A stretch of 64,000 nucleotides of DNA from Halomonas sp. DQ26W. Its GTDB lineage: Bacteria; Pseudomonadota; Gammaproteobacteria; Pseudomonadales; Halomonadaceae. Each line of letters starts with the position of its first letter. The first letter of the stretch is position 1. This document shows, in pieces, positions 38,853 to 48,526 of this stretch. A program made the translations under genes and the position numbers. The DNA lies in NCBI RefSeq assembly GCF_003339685.1, contig NZ_QPKI01000005.1:1-64000 (forward strand), in the 5' to 3' direction. The notes beneath the pieces are model-generated. The model searched no databases and was not told where the DNA came from. It saw nothing but the letters and a program-made list of their open reading frames with translations.

Positions 38853-41684
38853 TTAGAGGTTAAAAGCGTCTTCCACCAACTGGCGCTGCTGTTCTGTGTG
38901 CACGGACATGTAGCCCGCGGCGGGTGCCGCCGATGCGGGGCGACCAGCGAACATGAGCTCGCCGCCCAGGCCATTCTTGAGCATGTCAGCCACGGCCCGC
39001 ATATGATGCTGACTCGAGTACCAGGCTCCCTGGTTGAGCGGCTCTTCCTGACACCACACTACCGACTCGAGATTGACATAATCCTTGAGCGCCTCGAAAA
39101 GCTCCTCCTTGGGGAAGGGATAGAGCTGCTCGATACGCAGGACCGCCGTATCGTCACGCTGGTTCTCTTCACGCCAAGCCGCCAGGTCGTAGTAGACCTT
39201 GCCCGCGCACATGATGACGCGCTTGACCTGTTCGGCATCGAGGTTGCCCTGATCGGGCAGCACCATATGAAAGTGGCCGTTGGCCAGATCATCCAGGCTT
39301 GATGTGGCTTCCTTGTGGCGCAGCAGGCTCTTGGGGGTCATCACCACCAGCGGCTTTCTCAGCTTGCGGATTACCTGACGGCGCAGCAGATGGAAGATCT
39401 GCGCCGGCGTAGTCGGAACGCAGACCTGCATGTTGTGCTCGGCACACATCTGCAGGAAGCGTTCGAGTCGCGCGGATGAGTGTTCCGGCCCCTGCCCCTC
39501 ATAGCCATGGGGCAGCAACATGGTCAAGCCACACAGGCGCCCCCACTTGGTTTCGCCGGAGGAGATGAACTGATCGACCACCACCTGGGCGCCATTGAAA
39601 AAATCGCCGAACTGCGCTTCCCAGATGACCAGGTCGTTGGGCGCCGTCGTTGCATAGCCATACTCGAACGCCAGCACTGCCTCTTCGGAGAGGAAGGAGT
39701 CATGGATAGTGAAGCGCGGCTGGACATCGGACATGTGCTGCAGCGGCACATGCACGCTGCCGTCCTTCTGGTTATGCACTACTGCGTGGCGGTGCGAGAA
39801 GGTGCCGCGACCCACATCCTGGCCGGTAATACGTACCGCGTGTCCTTCATCGAGCAGCGTGGCGTAGGCCAGGGTCTCAGCGAAGCCCCAGTTGAGACCC
39901 AGCCCACCGGCCTGCATCTTCCGGCGGTCCTCGTAGATCTTGGCCACCTGACGCTGCACCTCGACGCCGTCGGGTATCTCGCACATCCTGGCAGCCAGGC
40001 GCTGGAGGCGCTTCATCTCGACACCGGTGTCGGCATGACCGCTCCACTCATGACCCAGGTAAGGCTGCCAGTCGACGAACAGCGAGGTGTTGGGCTGCTG
40101 TACCAGGGCGTTGGCCACATGGTTACCGGCCATCAGATCCTCGCGATAGGTCTCGATCATCGCCTTGGCGTCATCCTCGGAGAGCACGCCCTGCTCCACC
40201 AGGCGCTGGGCATAGAGGATCCGCGACGAAGGATGCTCCTTGATCTTGCGATACATCATCGGCTGGGTGCCGGAGGGCTCGTCGGCCTCGTTGTGACCGC
40301 GGCGGCGATAGCAGACCAAGTCGATGACCACGTCCTTCTTGAACTGCTGTCGGTAATCCAGTGCCACCTGTGTCGCATGCAGCACGGCATCCGGGTCGTC
40401 GCCATTGACGTGGAAGATCGGTGCCTGGACCATCTTGGCAATGTCGGTGCAGTACTCGGTGGAGCGCGTGTCCTGCGGATGCGAGGTGGTGAAACCGACT
40501 TGGTTGTTGATGACGATATGAATCGTCCCGCCGGTCTTGTAGGCACGGGTCTGGGACATCTGGAACGTCTCCATGACCACGCCTTGGCCGGCGAAGGCCG
40601 CATCGCCATGGATGTTGATCGGCAGCACCTTGGTGCCTTCCAGGTCGTCACGACGATCCTGGCGCGCCCGCACCGAGCCTTCGACCACAGGAGACACGAT
40701 CTCCAGGTGGGAGGGATTGAAGGCCAGCGCCAGGTGGACTTCGCCACCAGGTGTCATCACGTTGGAGCTGAAGCCCTGGTGGTACTTGACGTCACCGGAG
40801 CCACGCTCGATGATCTTCTTGCCGTCGAACTCGTCAATCAGCTCGGACGGATTCTTGCCAAGTATATTGACCAGCAGGTTGAGCCGTCCCCGGTGGGCCA
40901 TGCCGATGACCACTTCCTTGACACCATAGCCACCGCCCCGCTGGATCAGCTCGTCCATCATCGGAATGAAGGCTTCGCCACCTTCCAGGCCAAAGCGCTT
41001 GGTGCCTGGGTACTTCGACGCCAAGTAGTTCTCCAGCCCCTCGGCAGCGGTGAGCCGTTCCAGCAGATGCTTGCGTACCTCGTCGCTGTACTTGGGTGAC
41101 GAACGCACCGATTCGAATCGCTGTTGAAGCCAGCGCTTCTCCTCGGTATCGACGATATGCATGACCTCGCAGCCGATGGAGCGACAGTAGGTCTGCTCCA
41201 GCGCCTCGACAATTTCGCGCAGCGGTGCCTTGTCGATTCCCAGAAAGAAGGAGCCGGTCTGGAACTCGGTATCCAGATCGGCCTTGGAGAGCTGATGAAA
41301 GGAGAGGTCCAGGTCGGGAACCGGTACTGGGCTTCGCAGGTCAAGCGGGTCGATATCGGCCTTCTGGTGTCCCCGGAAGCGGTAGGCGTTGATCAGTTGA
41401 AGGACCTTGACCTGCTTCTTGCCTTCGTCACTGTCGGCGGCGGCGACCGCTGCCGTTCGGCGCGCACGCCCCAGCTGCTCGAACTGATCGCGGATGGGAC
41501 TGAGCGGGACATCGTAGGTAGCGCCGCCTTCCGCAGTGGGCAGCTGATCGAAGTAGGTTCGCCACTCTTCGGGGACGGAACCTGGGTCGGCGAGGTATTG
41601 CTCGTAGAGCGCTTCCACATAGTGAACGTTGCTGCCGCTCACGTGGGAGCTGTTCCACATCAACTCCATTATGCCTTGTTGCAT
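38853..41684 (-). CDS. sucA: 2-oxoglutarate dehydrogenase E1
   Basis: E1 decarboxylates 2-oxoglutarate with thiamine diphosphate. The 943-aa chain (E. coli SucA 933) has the family N-terminus SSHVSGSNVHYVEALYEQYL, the E1 block KRFGLEGGEAFIPMMDEL, HRGRLNLLVNILGK, the thiamine/Mg site GDAAFAGQGVVMETF then NNQVGFTT, and a transketolase-type pyrimidine domain with DSFLSEEAVLAFEYGYA. Three in-frame ATGs lie close together (41684, 41669, 41660). The first is kept because GGTGAC lies 7-8 bases before it, but the start is not certain. sucB follows after 42 bases. Confidence 0.96.
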   Translation of the reverse strand: MQQGIMELMWNSSHVSGSNVHYVEALYEQYLADPGSVPEEWRTYFDQLPTAEGGATYDVPLSPIRDQFEQLGRARRTAAVAAADSDEGKKQVKVLQLINAYRFRGHQKADIDPLDLRSPVPVPDLDLSFHQLSKADLDTEFQTGSFFLGIDKAPLREIVEALEQTYCRSIGCEVMHIVDTEEKRWLQQRFESVRSSPKYSDEVRKHLLERLTAAEGLENYLASKYPGTKRFGLEGGEAFIPMMDELIQRGGGYGVKEVVIGMAHRGRLNLLVNILGKNPSELIDEFDGKKIIERGSGDVKYHQGFSSNVMTPGGEVHLALAFNPSHLEIVSPVVEGSVRARQDRRDDLEGTKVLPINIHGDAAFAGQGVVMETFQMSQTRAYKTGGTIHIVINNQVGFTTSHPQDTRSTEYCTDIAKMVQAPIFHVNGDDPDAVLHATQVALDYRQQFKKDVVIDLVCYRRRGHNEADEPSGTQPMMYRKIKEHPSSRILYAQRLVEQGVLSEDDAKAMIETYREDLMAGNHVANALVQQPNTSLFVDWQPYLGHEWSGHADTGVEMKRLQRLAARMCEIPDGVEVQRQVAKIYEDRRKMQAGGLGLNWGFAETLAYATLLDEGHAVRITGQDVGRGTFSHRHAVVHNQKDGSVHVPLQHMSDVQPRFTIHDSFLSEEAVLAFEYGYATTAPNDLVIWEAQFGDFFNGAQVVVDQFISSGETKWGRLCGLTMLLPHGYEGQGPEHSSARLERFLQMCAEHNMQVCVPTTPAQIFHLLRRQVIRKLRKPLVVMTPKSLLRHKEATSSLDDLANGHFHMVLPDQGNLDAEQVKRVIMCAGKVYYDLAAWREENQRDDTAVLRIEQLYPFPKEELFEALKDYVNLESVVWCQEEPLNQGAWYSSQHHMRAVADMLKNGLGGELMFAGRPASAAPAAGYMSVHTEQQRQLVEDAFNL

Positions 41685-41826
41685 CTCTCGGTCACCCTAC
41701 ACTGATGGGGTGTTGTCGGCGCCGTCACGGGCCAGCCGCGACGGCTTGGCTGGTGCCCTGCCGGAAGGGCGTCTTCCTTACCCGGCACTTCCGGCCGCCA
41801 GGCCGGAATCCTTGAATTTCATGGTC

Positions 41827-41855
41827 AAGAGCCGGCGCCTATGGCACCGGCTCTT
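41827..41855. repeat. Strong hairpin between sdhB and sucA
   Basis: AAGAGCCGGCGCC (41827-41839) and GGCACCGGCTCTT (41843-41855) form a 13-bp stem (one wobble) with a 3-base loop in the 252-bp gap between sdhB and sucA. There is no T-run on either strand. It may be an mRNA-processing or stabilising structure that sets sdh against suc expression. Confidence 0.7.
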
Positions 41856-41936
41856 GTCCTGCTGCACGGGAAACGACCGCGGCAACTCGCCGCGGGCTGA
41901 TTCCGGCTGCCATGATAGCAAGCCCTTGGCCACGTT

Positions 41937-42647
41937 TTAAGTGGCATTCGCGAGCAGCATGTCACGGATCTTGCCGATGGCACGTGTCGGGTTGAGCCCC
42001 TTGGGGCACACGGCGACACAGTTCATGATGCCGCGGCAACGGAATACGCTGAACGGATCCTGCAGGTCGGTGAGGCGCGCCTGGGTGGCGGTGTCCCGCG
42101 AATCGGCCAGGAAACGATAGGACTGCAGCAGGCCGGCCGGGCCGACGAACTTGTCCGGATTCCACCAGAACGATGGGCAGGAGGTCGAGCAGCAGGCACA
42201 CAGGATGCACTCGTAGAGCCCGTCCAGCTTGTCGCGCTCTTCCGGCGACTGCAGGCGCTCGATGGCGGGCGCCGGCTCGTCGTTTTGCAGGTACGGCTGG
42301 ATACGCTCGTACTGCTTGTAGAACAACCCCATGTCGACCGCCAGGTCGCGCACCACGGGCAGGCCGGGCAGCGGCCGCAGCACCAGCTTGTTGTTCTTGA
42401 CCACATCGGAAAGCGAGGTGATGCAGGCCAGGCCGTTCTTGCCGTTCATGTTCATACCGTCGGAGCCACACACGCCTTCGCGGCAGCTACGGCGATAGGC
42501 CAGGGTGGTGTCTTCGGCCTTGAGCATCTCGAGAATATTCAAGACCATCAGGTCGCGACCCTGGGTGTCCACCCGATACTCCTGCATGTAGGGTGCGGAG
42601 TCGGTTTCCGGATTGTAGCGGTAAATGGATACCTGAAGCATGGACAT
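41937..42647 (-). CDS. sdhB: Succinate dehydrogenase iron-sulfur subunit
   Basis: SdhB carries electrons from SdhA to ubiquinone through three clusters. All ligand groups are visible: [2Fe-2S] in CREGVCGSDGMNMNGKNGLAC, [4Fe-4S] in CILCACCSTSCPSFWW and [3Fe-4S] in CRGIMNCVAVCPKGLNP. The 236-aa length is normal. GGAG lies 7 bases before the ATG. It is the fourth gene of sdhCDAB, 12 bases after sdhA. The 252-bp space to sucA contains a strong hairpin. Confidence 0.97.
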   Translation of the reverse strand: MSMLQVSIYRYNPETDSAPYMQEYRVDTQGRDLMVLNILEMLKAEDTTLAYRRSCREGVCGSDGMNMNGKNGLACITSLSDVVKNNKLVLRPLPGLPVVRDLAVDMGLFYKQYERIQPYLQNDEPAPAIERLQSPEERDKLDGLYECILCACCSTSCPSFWWNPDKFVGPAGLLQSYRFLADSRDTATQARLTDLQDPFSVFRCRGIMNCVAVCPKGLNPTRAIGKIRDMLLANAT

Positions 42648-42659
42648 CGTGACTCCCCC

Positions 42660-44432
42660 TTAATAGGTGCGGATTTTGGGCTCGAAGGTGTCAAGGGTCT
42701 TCGGCTTGAAGTTGACGTCGCGCTTGCCCACCTTCTTTTCAAGCGGGAAGTACATGGAGTGCTTCAGCCAGTTGACATCGTCGCGATCCGGATAGTCGTA
42801 GCGAGAGTGCGCACCACGGCTCTCCTTGCGCTCCAGTGCGGCAATGGCGGTGGCTTCCGCTACTTCCATCAGGTTGTCCAGCTCCAGGGCCTCTATACGC
42901 GCCGTGTTGAAAGCGCCGGACTTGTCGACCAGGTGCGCTTCGGCGATGCGACCGCGCAGCTCGGCGAGCTTCTTGACGCCCTCTTGCATGTTGTCTTCCT
43001 GGCGGAACACGCCGAAGGCATTCTGCATGATGCTCTGCAGCTCGACCTTGAGGTCGGCAACCGACTCGCCGCCACTGGACTCATTCCAGCGGTTGATGCG
43101 CTTCATGGCGCTTTCGATGTCGGACTCGCTGGCGTCGAGATACTCGATACCTTCATTGAGCGCGCTCTCGATGAACATGCCGGCAGCACGGCCGAACACC
43201 ACCAGGTCGAGCAGCGAGTTGCCACCCAGGCGGTTGGCGCCGTGTACCGAGACGCAGGCCGCCTCGCCGCAGGCGAACAGACCGCCCACGATCTGGTCGT
43301 TGCCGTCGGCATCCTGCATGATTGCCTGACCGTGAACGTTGGTGGGTATGCCACCCATCATGTAGTGGCAGGTCGGCACCACCGGAATCGGCGCCTTGGT
43401 CGGATCGGCATGGGCGAAGATCTTGGAGAGTTCGCTGATGCCTGGCAGGCGCTTGTTGAGTACCTCTTCGCCGAGGTGGTCCAGCTTGAGATAGACGTGA
43501 TCGCCATTCTCGCCGCAGCCACGGCCCTCGAGTATCTCCATGACCATGGAGCGGGCTACCACGTCACGACCGGCCAGGTCCTTGGCGTTGGGTGCATAGC
43601 GCTCCATGAAGCGCTCACCATCCTTGTTGACCAGGTAGCCACCCTCGCCGCGGCAGCCTTCGGTGACCAGCACCCCGGCGCCATAGATGCCGGTGGGGTG
43701 GAACTGCCACATCTCCATGTCCTGCATGGGGAAGCCGGCACGCAGCGCCATGCCGATGCCATCGCCGGTATTGATCAGGGCGTTGGTGGTGGAGGCGTAG
43801 ATACGCCCAGCGCCGCCGGTGGCCAACACAGTGGCCTTGGACTTGACGTGCACCACTTCGCCGGTCTCGATGCACATGGCGATACAGCCCACCACGTCGC
43901 CATCGGCATTCTTGACCAGGTCGACGGCAAACCACTCGTTTAGGAAGGTGGTGTTGTTCTTCAGGTTATTCTGATACAAGGTGTGCAGCAGGGCGTGGCC
44001 GGTACGGTCGGCCGCAGCACAGGTGCGCGCCGCCTGGCCACCCTCGCCGAAATTCTTGGACTGGCCACCAAATGGGCGCTGATAGATTCGACCATTCTCG
44101 AAGCGTGAAAACGGCAGACCCATGTGCTCGAGCTCGAAGACCGCCTTGGGGCCCTCGGAGCACATGTACTCGGCGGCGTCCTGGTCGGTGATGTAATCAC
44201 CGCCCTTGACCGTGTCGTACATGTGCCAACGCCAATCATCGTTGGGGTCGGCAGAAGCGATAGCACAGGTGATGCCACCCTGGGCGGAAACAGTATGTGA
44301 ACGGGTCGGGAAGACCTTGGACAGCACGGCTGTTTTCTTGCCGGACTTGGCCAGCTCGAGGGCGGCCCGCATGCCGGCGCCGCCGCCGCCGATGATAATG
44401 GCGTCAAATGTCAGACTACGCATGGTTGACAT
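42660..44432 (-). CDS. sdhA: Succinate dehydrogenase flavoprotein subunit
   Basis: SdhA oxidises succinate to fumarate at a covalently bound FAD on the cytoplasmic side of the inner membrane. The 590-aa protein has the dinucleotide fold [16 protein letters not shown], the FAD-attachment histidine in [10 protein letters not shown], substrate-site segments [21 protein letters not shown] and [14 protein letters not shown], and the C-terminal [14 protein letters not shown] lies 8 bases before ATG 44432, which begins three bases after the sdhD stop. Confidence 0.97.
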   Translation of the reverse strand: MSTMRSLTFDAIIIGGGGAGMRAALELAKSGKKTAVLSKVFPTRSHTVSAQGGITCAIASADPNDDWRWHMYDTVKGGDYITDQDAAEYMCSEGPKAVFELEHMGLPFSRFENGRIYQRPFGGQSKNFGEGGQAARTCAAADRTGHALLHTLYQNNLKNNTTFLNEWFAVDLVKNADGDVVGCIAMCIETGEVVHVKSKATVLATGGAGRIYASTTNALINTGDGIGMALRAGFPMQDMEMWQFHPTGIYGAGVLVTEGCRGEGGYLVNKDGERFMERYAPNAKDLAGRDVVARSMVMEILEGRGCGENGDHVYLKLDHLGEEVLNKRLPGISELSKIFAHADPTKAPIPVVPTCHYMMGGIPTNVHGQAIMQDADGNDQIVGGLFACGEAACVSVHGANRLGGNSLLDLVVFGRAAGMFIESALNEGIEYLDASESDIESAMKRINRWNESSGGESVADLKVELQSIMQNAFGVFRQEDNMQEGVKKLAELRGRIAEAHLVDKSGAFNTARIEALELDNLMEVAEATAIAALERKESRGAHSRYDYPDRDDVNWLKHSMYFPLEKKVGKRDVNFKPKTLDTFEPKIRTY

Positions 44433-44435
44433 GAA

Positions 44436-44783
44436 TCAGGCTCCCCACAGAACTAGAATGCCCCAGACCAGGAACACGAAGATGGCCAGGATGATGACGA
44501 GCTGGGTGCCGACACGGGCTCCCGTCGACTTCATGTAATCGGTGGTCACTGTCCACAGGCCGACCCAGGCGTGAGCGGCAAGAGAGATAAAGGCCAGCAG
44601 TGAAAAGATGCGCATCCAAGCCTGGGCGAACAAGCCGCTCCAGGTGTAGTAGTCGAGTCCTGGGTTGAACAGCAGGTAGCCGACGATGAACAGTGTATAA
44701 AGCGCCAGGATGACCGCCGACACACGCTGGATAAGCCAGTCGGACAGGCCACTGCGGCCCAGATTGGTGATATTGGTTACCAT
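44436..44783 (-). CDS. sdhD: Succinate dehydrogenase membrane anchor subunit
   Basis: The 115-aa protein has three transmembrane helices (VSAVILALYTLFIVGYLL, IFSLLAFISLAAHAWVGLWTV, LVIILAIFVFLVWGILVLW). It shares heme b and the quinone site with SdhC. The heme-ligand histidine is probably the one in LAAHAWVG, and DWLIQRVSA matches the family's N-terminal QR motif. Its start overlaps the sdhC end by 7 bases. Confidence 0.94.
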   Translation of the reverse strand: MVTNITNLGRSGLSDWLIQRVSAVILALYTLFIVGYLLFNPGLDYYTWSGLFAQAWMRIFSLLAFISLAAHAWVGLWTVTTDYMKSTGARVGTQLVIILAIFVFLVWGILVLWGA

Positions 44784-45154
44784 ACCCAGACTCCCGCCAG
44801 AATGATCAGAACGGCACTCACCACTACGGTGATCTGTGCCTTCTTGATGCCCCCCTCCAGGGTCACTCCGAAATCGGCATCCATTAGCATGTGCTTGATG
44901 CCAGCCACGAAGTGGAAGGCCAAGGCCGACAGCAGACCCCAGGCCACCAGTTTCGCCAGGACATTGTTGGCCAGAGTGTCACTGACGGCGACGAAGCCAG
45001 CCGGGGACGACAGCGACTTGTCGAGCGCCCAGAAGGCGAAGATCAGACCGATGAAAAGGATGACGCCGGTGATCCGGTGGGCGATCGACGTCAAAGCGGG
45101 AAGTGGAAACTCTATCGTGGTGAGGTCGAGGTTGACGGGTCGTTTGCTATTCAC
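44777..45154 (-). CDS. sdhC: Succinate dehydrogenase cytochrome b556 subunit
   Basis: The 125-aa protein has three transmembrane helices and the family motifs KRPVNLDL at the N-terminus, SIAHRITGVILF, and LAFHFVAGIKHMLMD, which holds the heme-ligand histidine. The frame is open to 45256, but homology places the start at GTG 45154 (VNSKRPVN), with GTG 45166 as an alternative. There is no strong Shine-Dalgarno. As the first gene of the operon it lies about 130 bases downstream of a consensus-like promoter, giving a sizeable untranslated leader. Confidence 0.93.
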   Translation of the reverse strand: MNSKRPVNLDLTTIEFPLPALTSIAHRITGVILFIGLIFAFWALDKSLSSPAGFVAVSDTLANNVLAKLVAWGLLSALAFHFVAGIKHMLMDADFGVTLEGGIKKAQITVVVSAVLIILAGVWVW

Positions 45155-45288
45155 GGCTCTATACACACTCTCTTGGCTCGCTCCTGGCCGATCTGGCTTG
45201 GCAGGAATACGGGCGGTGGTTTGAGGTAGGGGGCTCGCCGTTGCCGGGACGGGCATGACAACGAGTACCTGCCAGTCGCGCGCAGTGG

Positions 45289-45317
45289 ATTATAGGGATA
45301 TGAACCCCTAGTGACAA
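45289..45317 (-). promoter_or_regulatory. sigma70 promoter of sdhCDAB-suc
   Basis: On the minus strand TTGTCA (45312-45317) and a perfect TATAAT (45289-45294) are separated by exactly 17 bases. The predicted start near 45282 gives a leader of about 128 bases before sdhC. Confidence 0.88.
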
Positions 45318-45425
45318 ATGAACACCCACCGAACTCGACCATGGTTCAAGCTCATGGGTTGTGCCCGACGAGATGGCAGCGTGCCAACCAGCCGCCCCGA
45401 GCCGCATTCATGATGCATAGCATCA

Positions 45426-45466
45426 ATTGTTGTACAGAATACGATACACAACAATGGTTATGTACA
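45426..45466. promoter_or_regulatory. Candidate operator region between gltA and sdhC
   Basis: ATTGTTGT (45426-45433) and ACAACAAT (45448-45455) form an 8-bp inverted repeat with a 14-base spacer. TGTACA occurs at 45431-45436 and again at 45461-45466, 30 bases apart (about three helical turns). The region is AT-rich and lies just upstream of the gltA promoter and about 110 bases upstream of the sdh promoter. It may bind a regulator shared by both units. Confidence 0.45.
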
Positions 45467-45489
45467 ATATAGGGATCACTTAAGGCGGA

Positions 45490-45517
45490 TTGACAATCCC
45501 AGGAACGCTTCTATAGT
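45490..45517 (+). promoter_or_regulatory. sigma70 promoter of gltA
   Basis: A perfect TTGACA (45490-45495) is followed 16 bases later by TATAGT (45512-45517). The predicted start near 45524 gives an 84-base leader before gltA. Confidence 0.88.
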
Positions 45518-45607
45518 GGGCGAACCTTTTTCGCGGCCCAGCATAAGAAAACACTGTTTGCGAAATAACGACTTAACGCTTCAATTCGACTTTGAGAGGA
45601 GGCCTAT

Positions 45608-46894
45608 ATGGCTGACAGGAAAGCGACACTGACAGTAGACGGTCTGGATAAACCCGTCGACCTGCCGATCTACTCGGGCACCCTGGGGCCTGACGTGGTC
45701 GATGTGCGCGGCCTCGGCGCAGAAGGCCTGTTCACCTATGACCCGGGCTTCATGGCCACCTCCTCGTGCCAGTCGGCCATCACCTATATCGATGGTGGCG
45801 AAGGCGTTCTACTCCACCGCGGCTACCCCATCGAGCAGTTGGCCAAGGAATCCAATTTTGTCGAGATGTGCTACCTGCTGATGTTCGGCGAACTGCCCGA
45901 CGATGCGCAATACGCTGATTTCGAGAAGCGCATCAGCAACCACACCATGGTCCACGACCAGATCAACAATTTCTTCAAGGGATTTCGCCGCGACGCGCAT
46001 CCGATGTCAATCTTGTGTGGCGTAGTCGGTGGCCTGGCGGCTTTTTATCATGATCATATGGACATCACCAAGGCCGAGGATCGTGAGATCAGCGCCGTCC
46101 GCCTGATCGCCAAGATGCCTACCATCGCCGCAATGTCCTACAAGTACAACGTCGGCCAACCATTCAATTACCCGCGCAACGACCTGAACTATGCAGAGAA
46201 CTTCCTCTACATGATGTTCAGCAACCCTTGCGAGGAGTACACGATCAACCCGGTGTTCGCCAAGGCGATGGATCGTATCTTCATGCTCCACGCCGACCAC
46301 GAGCAGAACGCCTCCACTTCCACGGTACGCCTGGCCGGCTCCACCGGCGCCAATCCCTTCGCCTGCATCAGTGCCGGTATCGCTGCGCTCTGGGGTCCGG
46401 CTCACGGTGGCGCCAACGAGGCGGTACTGACCATGCTCGACGAGATCGGCGACGACTCCGAGGAAAACATCCAGCGCTTCGTCGACAAGGCCAAGGACAA
46501 GGATGACCCCTTCCGTTTGATGGGCTTCGGCCACCGCGTCTATCGTAACTTCGACCCACGCGCCAAGGTCATGAAGGAGACCTGTGACGAGGTGTTGCTC
46601 GAGTTGGGCATGGCCGATGACCCACAGCTCAAGATTGCCAAGCGCCTGGAGCAAATCGCCCTCGAGGACGAATACTTCATCGAGCGCAAGCTCTACCCCA
46701 ATGTTGACTTCTATTCCGGCATCATCCTCAAGGCAATGGGCATTCCAACCAACATGTTCACGGTGATCTTTGCCGTGTCGCGCACCATTGGCTGGATCTC
46801 CCACTGGCACGAGATGATCACCGGAGACTACAAGATCGGCCGTCCACGCCAGCTCTATATCGGCCATCCTCAACGCAACTATCCGGTCAAGTAA
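45608..46894 (+). CDS. gltA: Citrate synthase (type II)
   Basis: GltA condenses acetyl-CoA and oxaloacetate to citrate, the entry step of the TCA cycle. The 428-aa enzyme is of the hexameric, NADH-regulated gammaproteobacterial type. It has [20 protein letters not shown], the catalytic histidine in [27 protein letters not shown] and a C-terminal aspartate in [19 protein letters not shown] precedes the ATG by 6 bases. It diverges from the sdh-suc operon, the same arrangement as in E. coli. Confidence 0.97.
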   Translation: MADRKATLTVDGLDKPVDLPIYSGTLGPDVVDVRGLGAEGLFTYDPGFMATSSCQSAITYIDGGEGVLLHRGYPIEQLAKESNFVEMCYLLMFGELPDDAQYADFEKRISNHTMVHDQINNFFKGFRRDAHPMSILCGVVGGLAAFYHDHMDITKAEDREISAVRLIAKMPTIAAMSYKYNVGQPFNYPRNDLNYAENFLYMMFSNPCEEYTINPVFAKAMDRIFMLHADHEQNASTSTVRLAGSTGANPFACISAGIAALWGPAHGGANEAVLTMLDEIGDDSEENIQRFVDKAKDKDDPFRLMGFGHRVYRNFDPRAKVMKETCDEVLLELGMADDPQLKIAKRLEQIALEDEYFIERKLYPNVDFYSGIILKAMGIPTNMFTVIFAVSRTIGWISHWHEMITGDYKIGRPRQLYIGHPQRNYPVK

Positions 46895-46944
46895 TCTATC
46901 CTGTCATTACCCGACAGGAAGCGGCCCCAGGCCGCTCGGTACCG

Positions 46945-46970
46945 AAAGGCCGCCCAACGGGGCGGCCTTT
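46945..46970 (+). terminator. Rho-independent terminator of gltA
   Basis: AAAGGCCGCCC (46945-46955) pairs with GGGCGGCCTTT (46960-46970) around AACG, ending in TTTT. Confidence 0.92.
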
Positions 46971-47043
46971 TGCGTAGCTGATCCTGATACAGCTGGAACT
47001 CATCACTCTTAGCACCCTCGCCATCATCAAGAAGGAATCATCA

Positions 47044-47934
47044 ATGAGCCATACTATCTCGACTGTCGCCTTCATCGGCTTGGGCGTGATGGGCTATCCC
47101 ATGGCTGGCCACCTCGCCAGGCAAGGTCTGACGGTGCGTGTCTACAATCGGACCAGCGCCACGGCTGAAGCCTGGGTCGACGAATATGGCGGCAGCCATC
47201 ACTCAACCGCCCAGGAAGCCGCCCAGGGGGCCGATATGGTGCTGGTGTGCGTGGGTAACGACGATGACGTGCGCCAGGTCACAACCGGCTCACAGGGCGT
47301 CCTGCAGGGCATGGCCGCCGGCAGCCTGCTGATCGACCATACCACCGCCTCATCCGACCTGGCCGAAGAGCTCGCCGCCGCCTGTCACGAGCAAGGCATC
47401 GGCTTTATCGATGCTCCTGTATCAGGCGGCCAGCAGGGCGCAATCAACGGCGCCCTGACCATCATGTGCGGCGGCGAAAAAAGCGAGTTCTCCCGGGCCG
47501 AGCCCACCCTCGCCCATTACGCCCGCGCCGTCAGCCTGATGGGGCCTGCCGGCTGTGGCCAACTGACCAAGATGGTCAACCAGATCTGCATTGCCGGCCT
47601 GGTGCAAGGCCTTGCCGAAGGTCTTCACTTCGCCGAGCAGGCCGGGCTCGACCAGCAGCGCGTCATCGATGTGATCGCCAAGGGGGCGGCCGGGTCCTGG
47701 CAGATGGAAAATCGCCACAGGACCATGATCGAGGATGAGTATGAGCACGGCTTCGCGGTGAACTGGATGCGCAAGGACCTGGGAATATGCCTGGAGCAGG
47801 CCCGCCGGCTTCAAGCTCGCTTGCCGGTGACCGCACTGGTGGACCAATTCTATGGTGATGTTCAAGTCATGGGAGGCGGCCGCTGGGATACTTCGTCGCT
47901 GCTTCGTCGCCTGCGCTTACCCAGGCGCGACTGA
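47044..47934 (+). CDS. Beta-hydroxyacid dehydrogenase (3-hydroxyisobutyrate / tartronate semialdehyde reductase family)
   Basis: The 296-aa NAD(P) oxidoreductase has the Rossmann start VAFIGLGVMGYPMAGHLA, the family signature DAPVSGGQQGAINGALTIMCGG, and the catalytic lysine in GQLTKMVNQI (about residue 178). Family members oxidise 3-hydroxyisobutyrate, reduce tartronate semialdehyde or act on similar beta-hydroxyacids, and the substrate cannot be decided from the motifs. GAAGGA lies 7-8 bases before the ATG. It is monocistronic. Confidence 0.9.
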   Translation: MSHTISTVAFIGLGVMGYPMAGHLARQGLTVRVYNRTSATAEAWVDEYGGSHHSTAQEAAQGADMVLVCVGNDDDVRQVTTGSQGVLQGMAAGSLLIDHTTASSDLAEELAAACHEQGIGFIDAPVSGGQQGAINGALTIMCGGEKSEFSRAEPTLAHYARAVSLMGPAGCGQLTKMVNQICIAGLVQGLAEGLHFAEQAGLDQQRVIDVIAKGAAGSWQMENRHRTMIEDEYEHGFAVNWMRKDLGICLEQARRLQARLPVTALVDQFYGDVQVMGGGRWDTSSLLRRLRLPRRD

Positions 47935-48363
47935 ACCGACTCGGGCTCGGTCCCGGACGTGACGCCCGAGACCGTGCCCTACTCTACAAGTATGAAGAAA
48001 CTGAAACCCGGCGCTTGACAAAACTCACTCATCAGGCACGAAACGCCGTCTTCCTCCGCCTCGGAACGTTTTCCACACATTCTGTGGATAACCCTGTTCA
48101 CAACCACCATAAAACGCCATCGAATCGGCATGACCACAGGGTTGCCGTTAGATTGATCATTTTTTGACCAATTATAAGACGTTGAAATAAAAGGCTTTTA
48201 GTAGAAACATCTGGGATACGGAGGGATAAGAAAACTACACACAGGTGCACGTCGACAGACTTGCACGAGTGGACAAGTCAAGCCCTAAATAGCCAAAAAC
48301 CGGCGCTTCAATGCACTTTACACGCAAGCAGAAGCCGTCACCGACCAAAGGGGGCAGGACAAC
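47935..48363. other. Long intergenic region with a paired DnaA-box-like site
   Basis: No gene is seen. The stretch becomes AT-rich after 48100. TTTTCCACA (48069-48077) and TGTGGATAA (48083-48091) face each other five bases apart. The second is a perfect complement of the TTATCCACA DnaA box and the first differs at one base. No 13-mer array or dnaA gene is here, so it is not proposed as the chromosomal origin. Confidence 0.5.
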
Positions 48364-48385
48364 AAAAAAGACGCACCAGGCGTCT
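48364..48385 (-). terminator. Terminator of the tRNA operon
   Basis: On the minus strand AGACGC and GCGTCT pair around a 5-base loop and run into TTTTTT, 41 bases after tRNA-Glu. Confidence 0.88.
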
Positions 48386-48425
48386 CGGAGATCTCGACTG
48401 CAGAATACTGACTTGTAGAATGAAG

Positions 48426-48501
48426 TGGCGTCCCATAGGGGGTTCGAACCCCTGTTCCCGCCGTGAAAGGGCGGTGTCCTGGACCACTAGACGAATGGGA
48501 C
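48426..48501 (-). tRNA. tRNA-Glu (anticodon TTC)
   Basis: This 76-nt tRNA has the acceptor GTCCCAT/ATGGGAC, D-loop TCTAGTGGTCCAGGA, anticodon stem-loop CCGCCCTTTCACGGCGG with TTC, T-loop GGTTCGAACCC and an encoded CCA. It is charged by GltX, encoded just upstream on the same strand, and its wobble uridine is a target of MnmA at 471. Confidence 0.97.
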
Positions 48502-48526
48502 GCAACGCCGCACACGAGCAAAGGAT

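Noticed and set aside
39480..41099. 539-codon plus-strand open frame opposite sucA
   Set aside because: Antisense shadow of sucA with valine/leucine/histidine-rich content and no domain.
42285..43943. 552-codon plus-strand open frame opposite sdhA/sdhB
   Set aside because: Crosses two well-supported genes on the other strand; composition is typical of a complementary-frame artefact.
48069..48091. Chromosomal replication origin
   Set aside because: Only two DnaA-box-like sites, no AT-rich 13-mer cluster, and no dnaA, dnaN, gyrB or gidA nearby.
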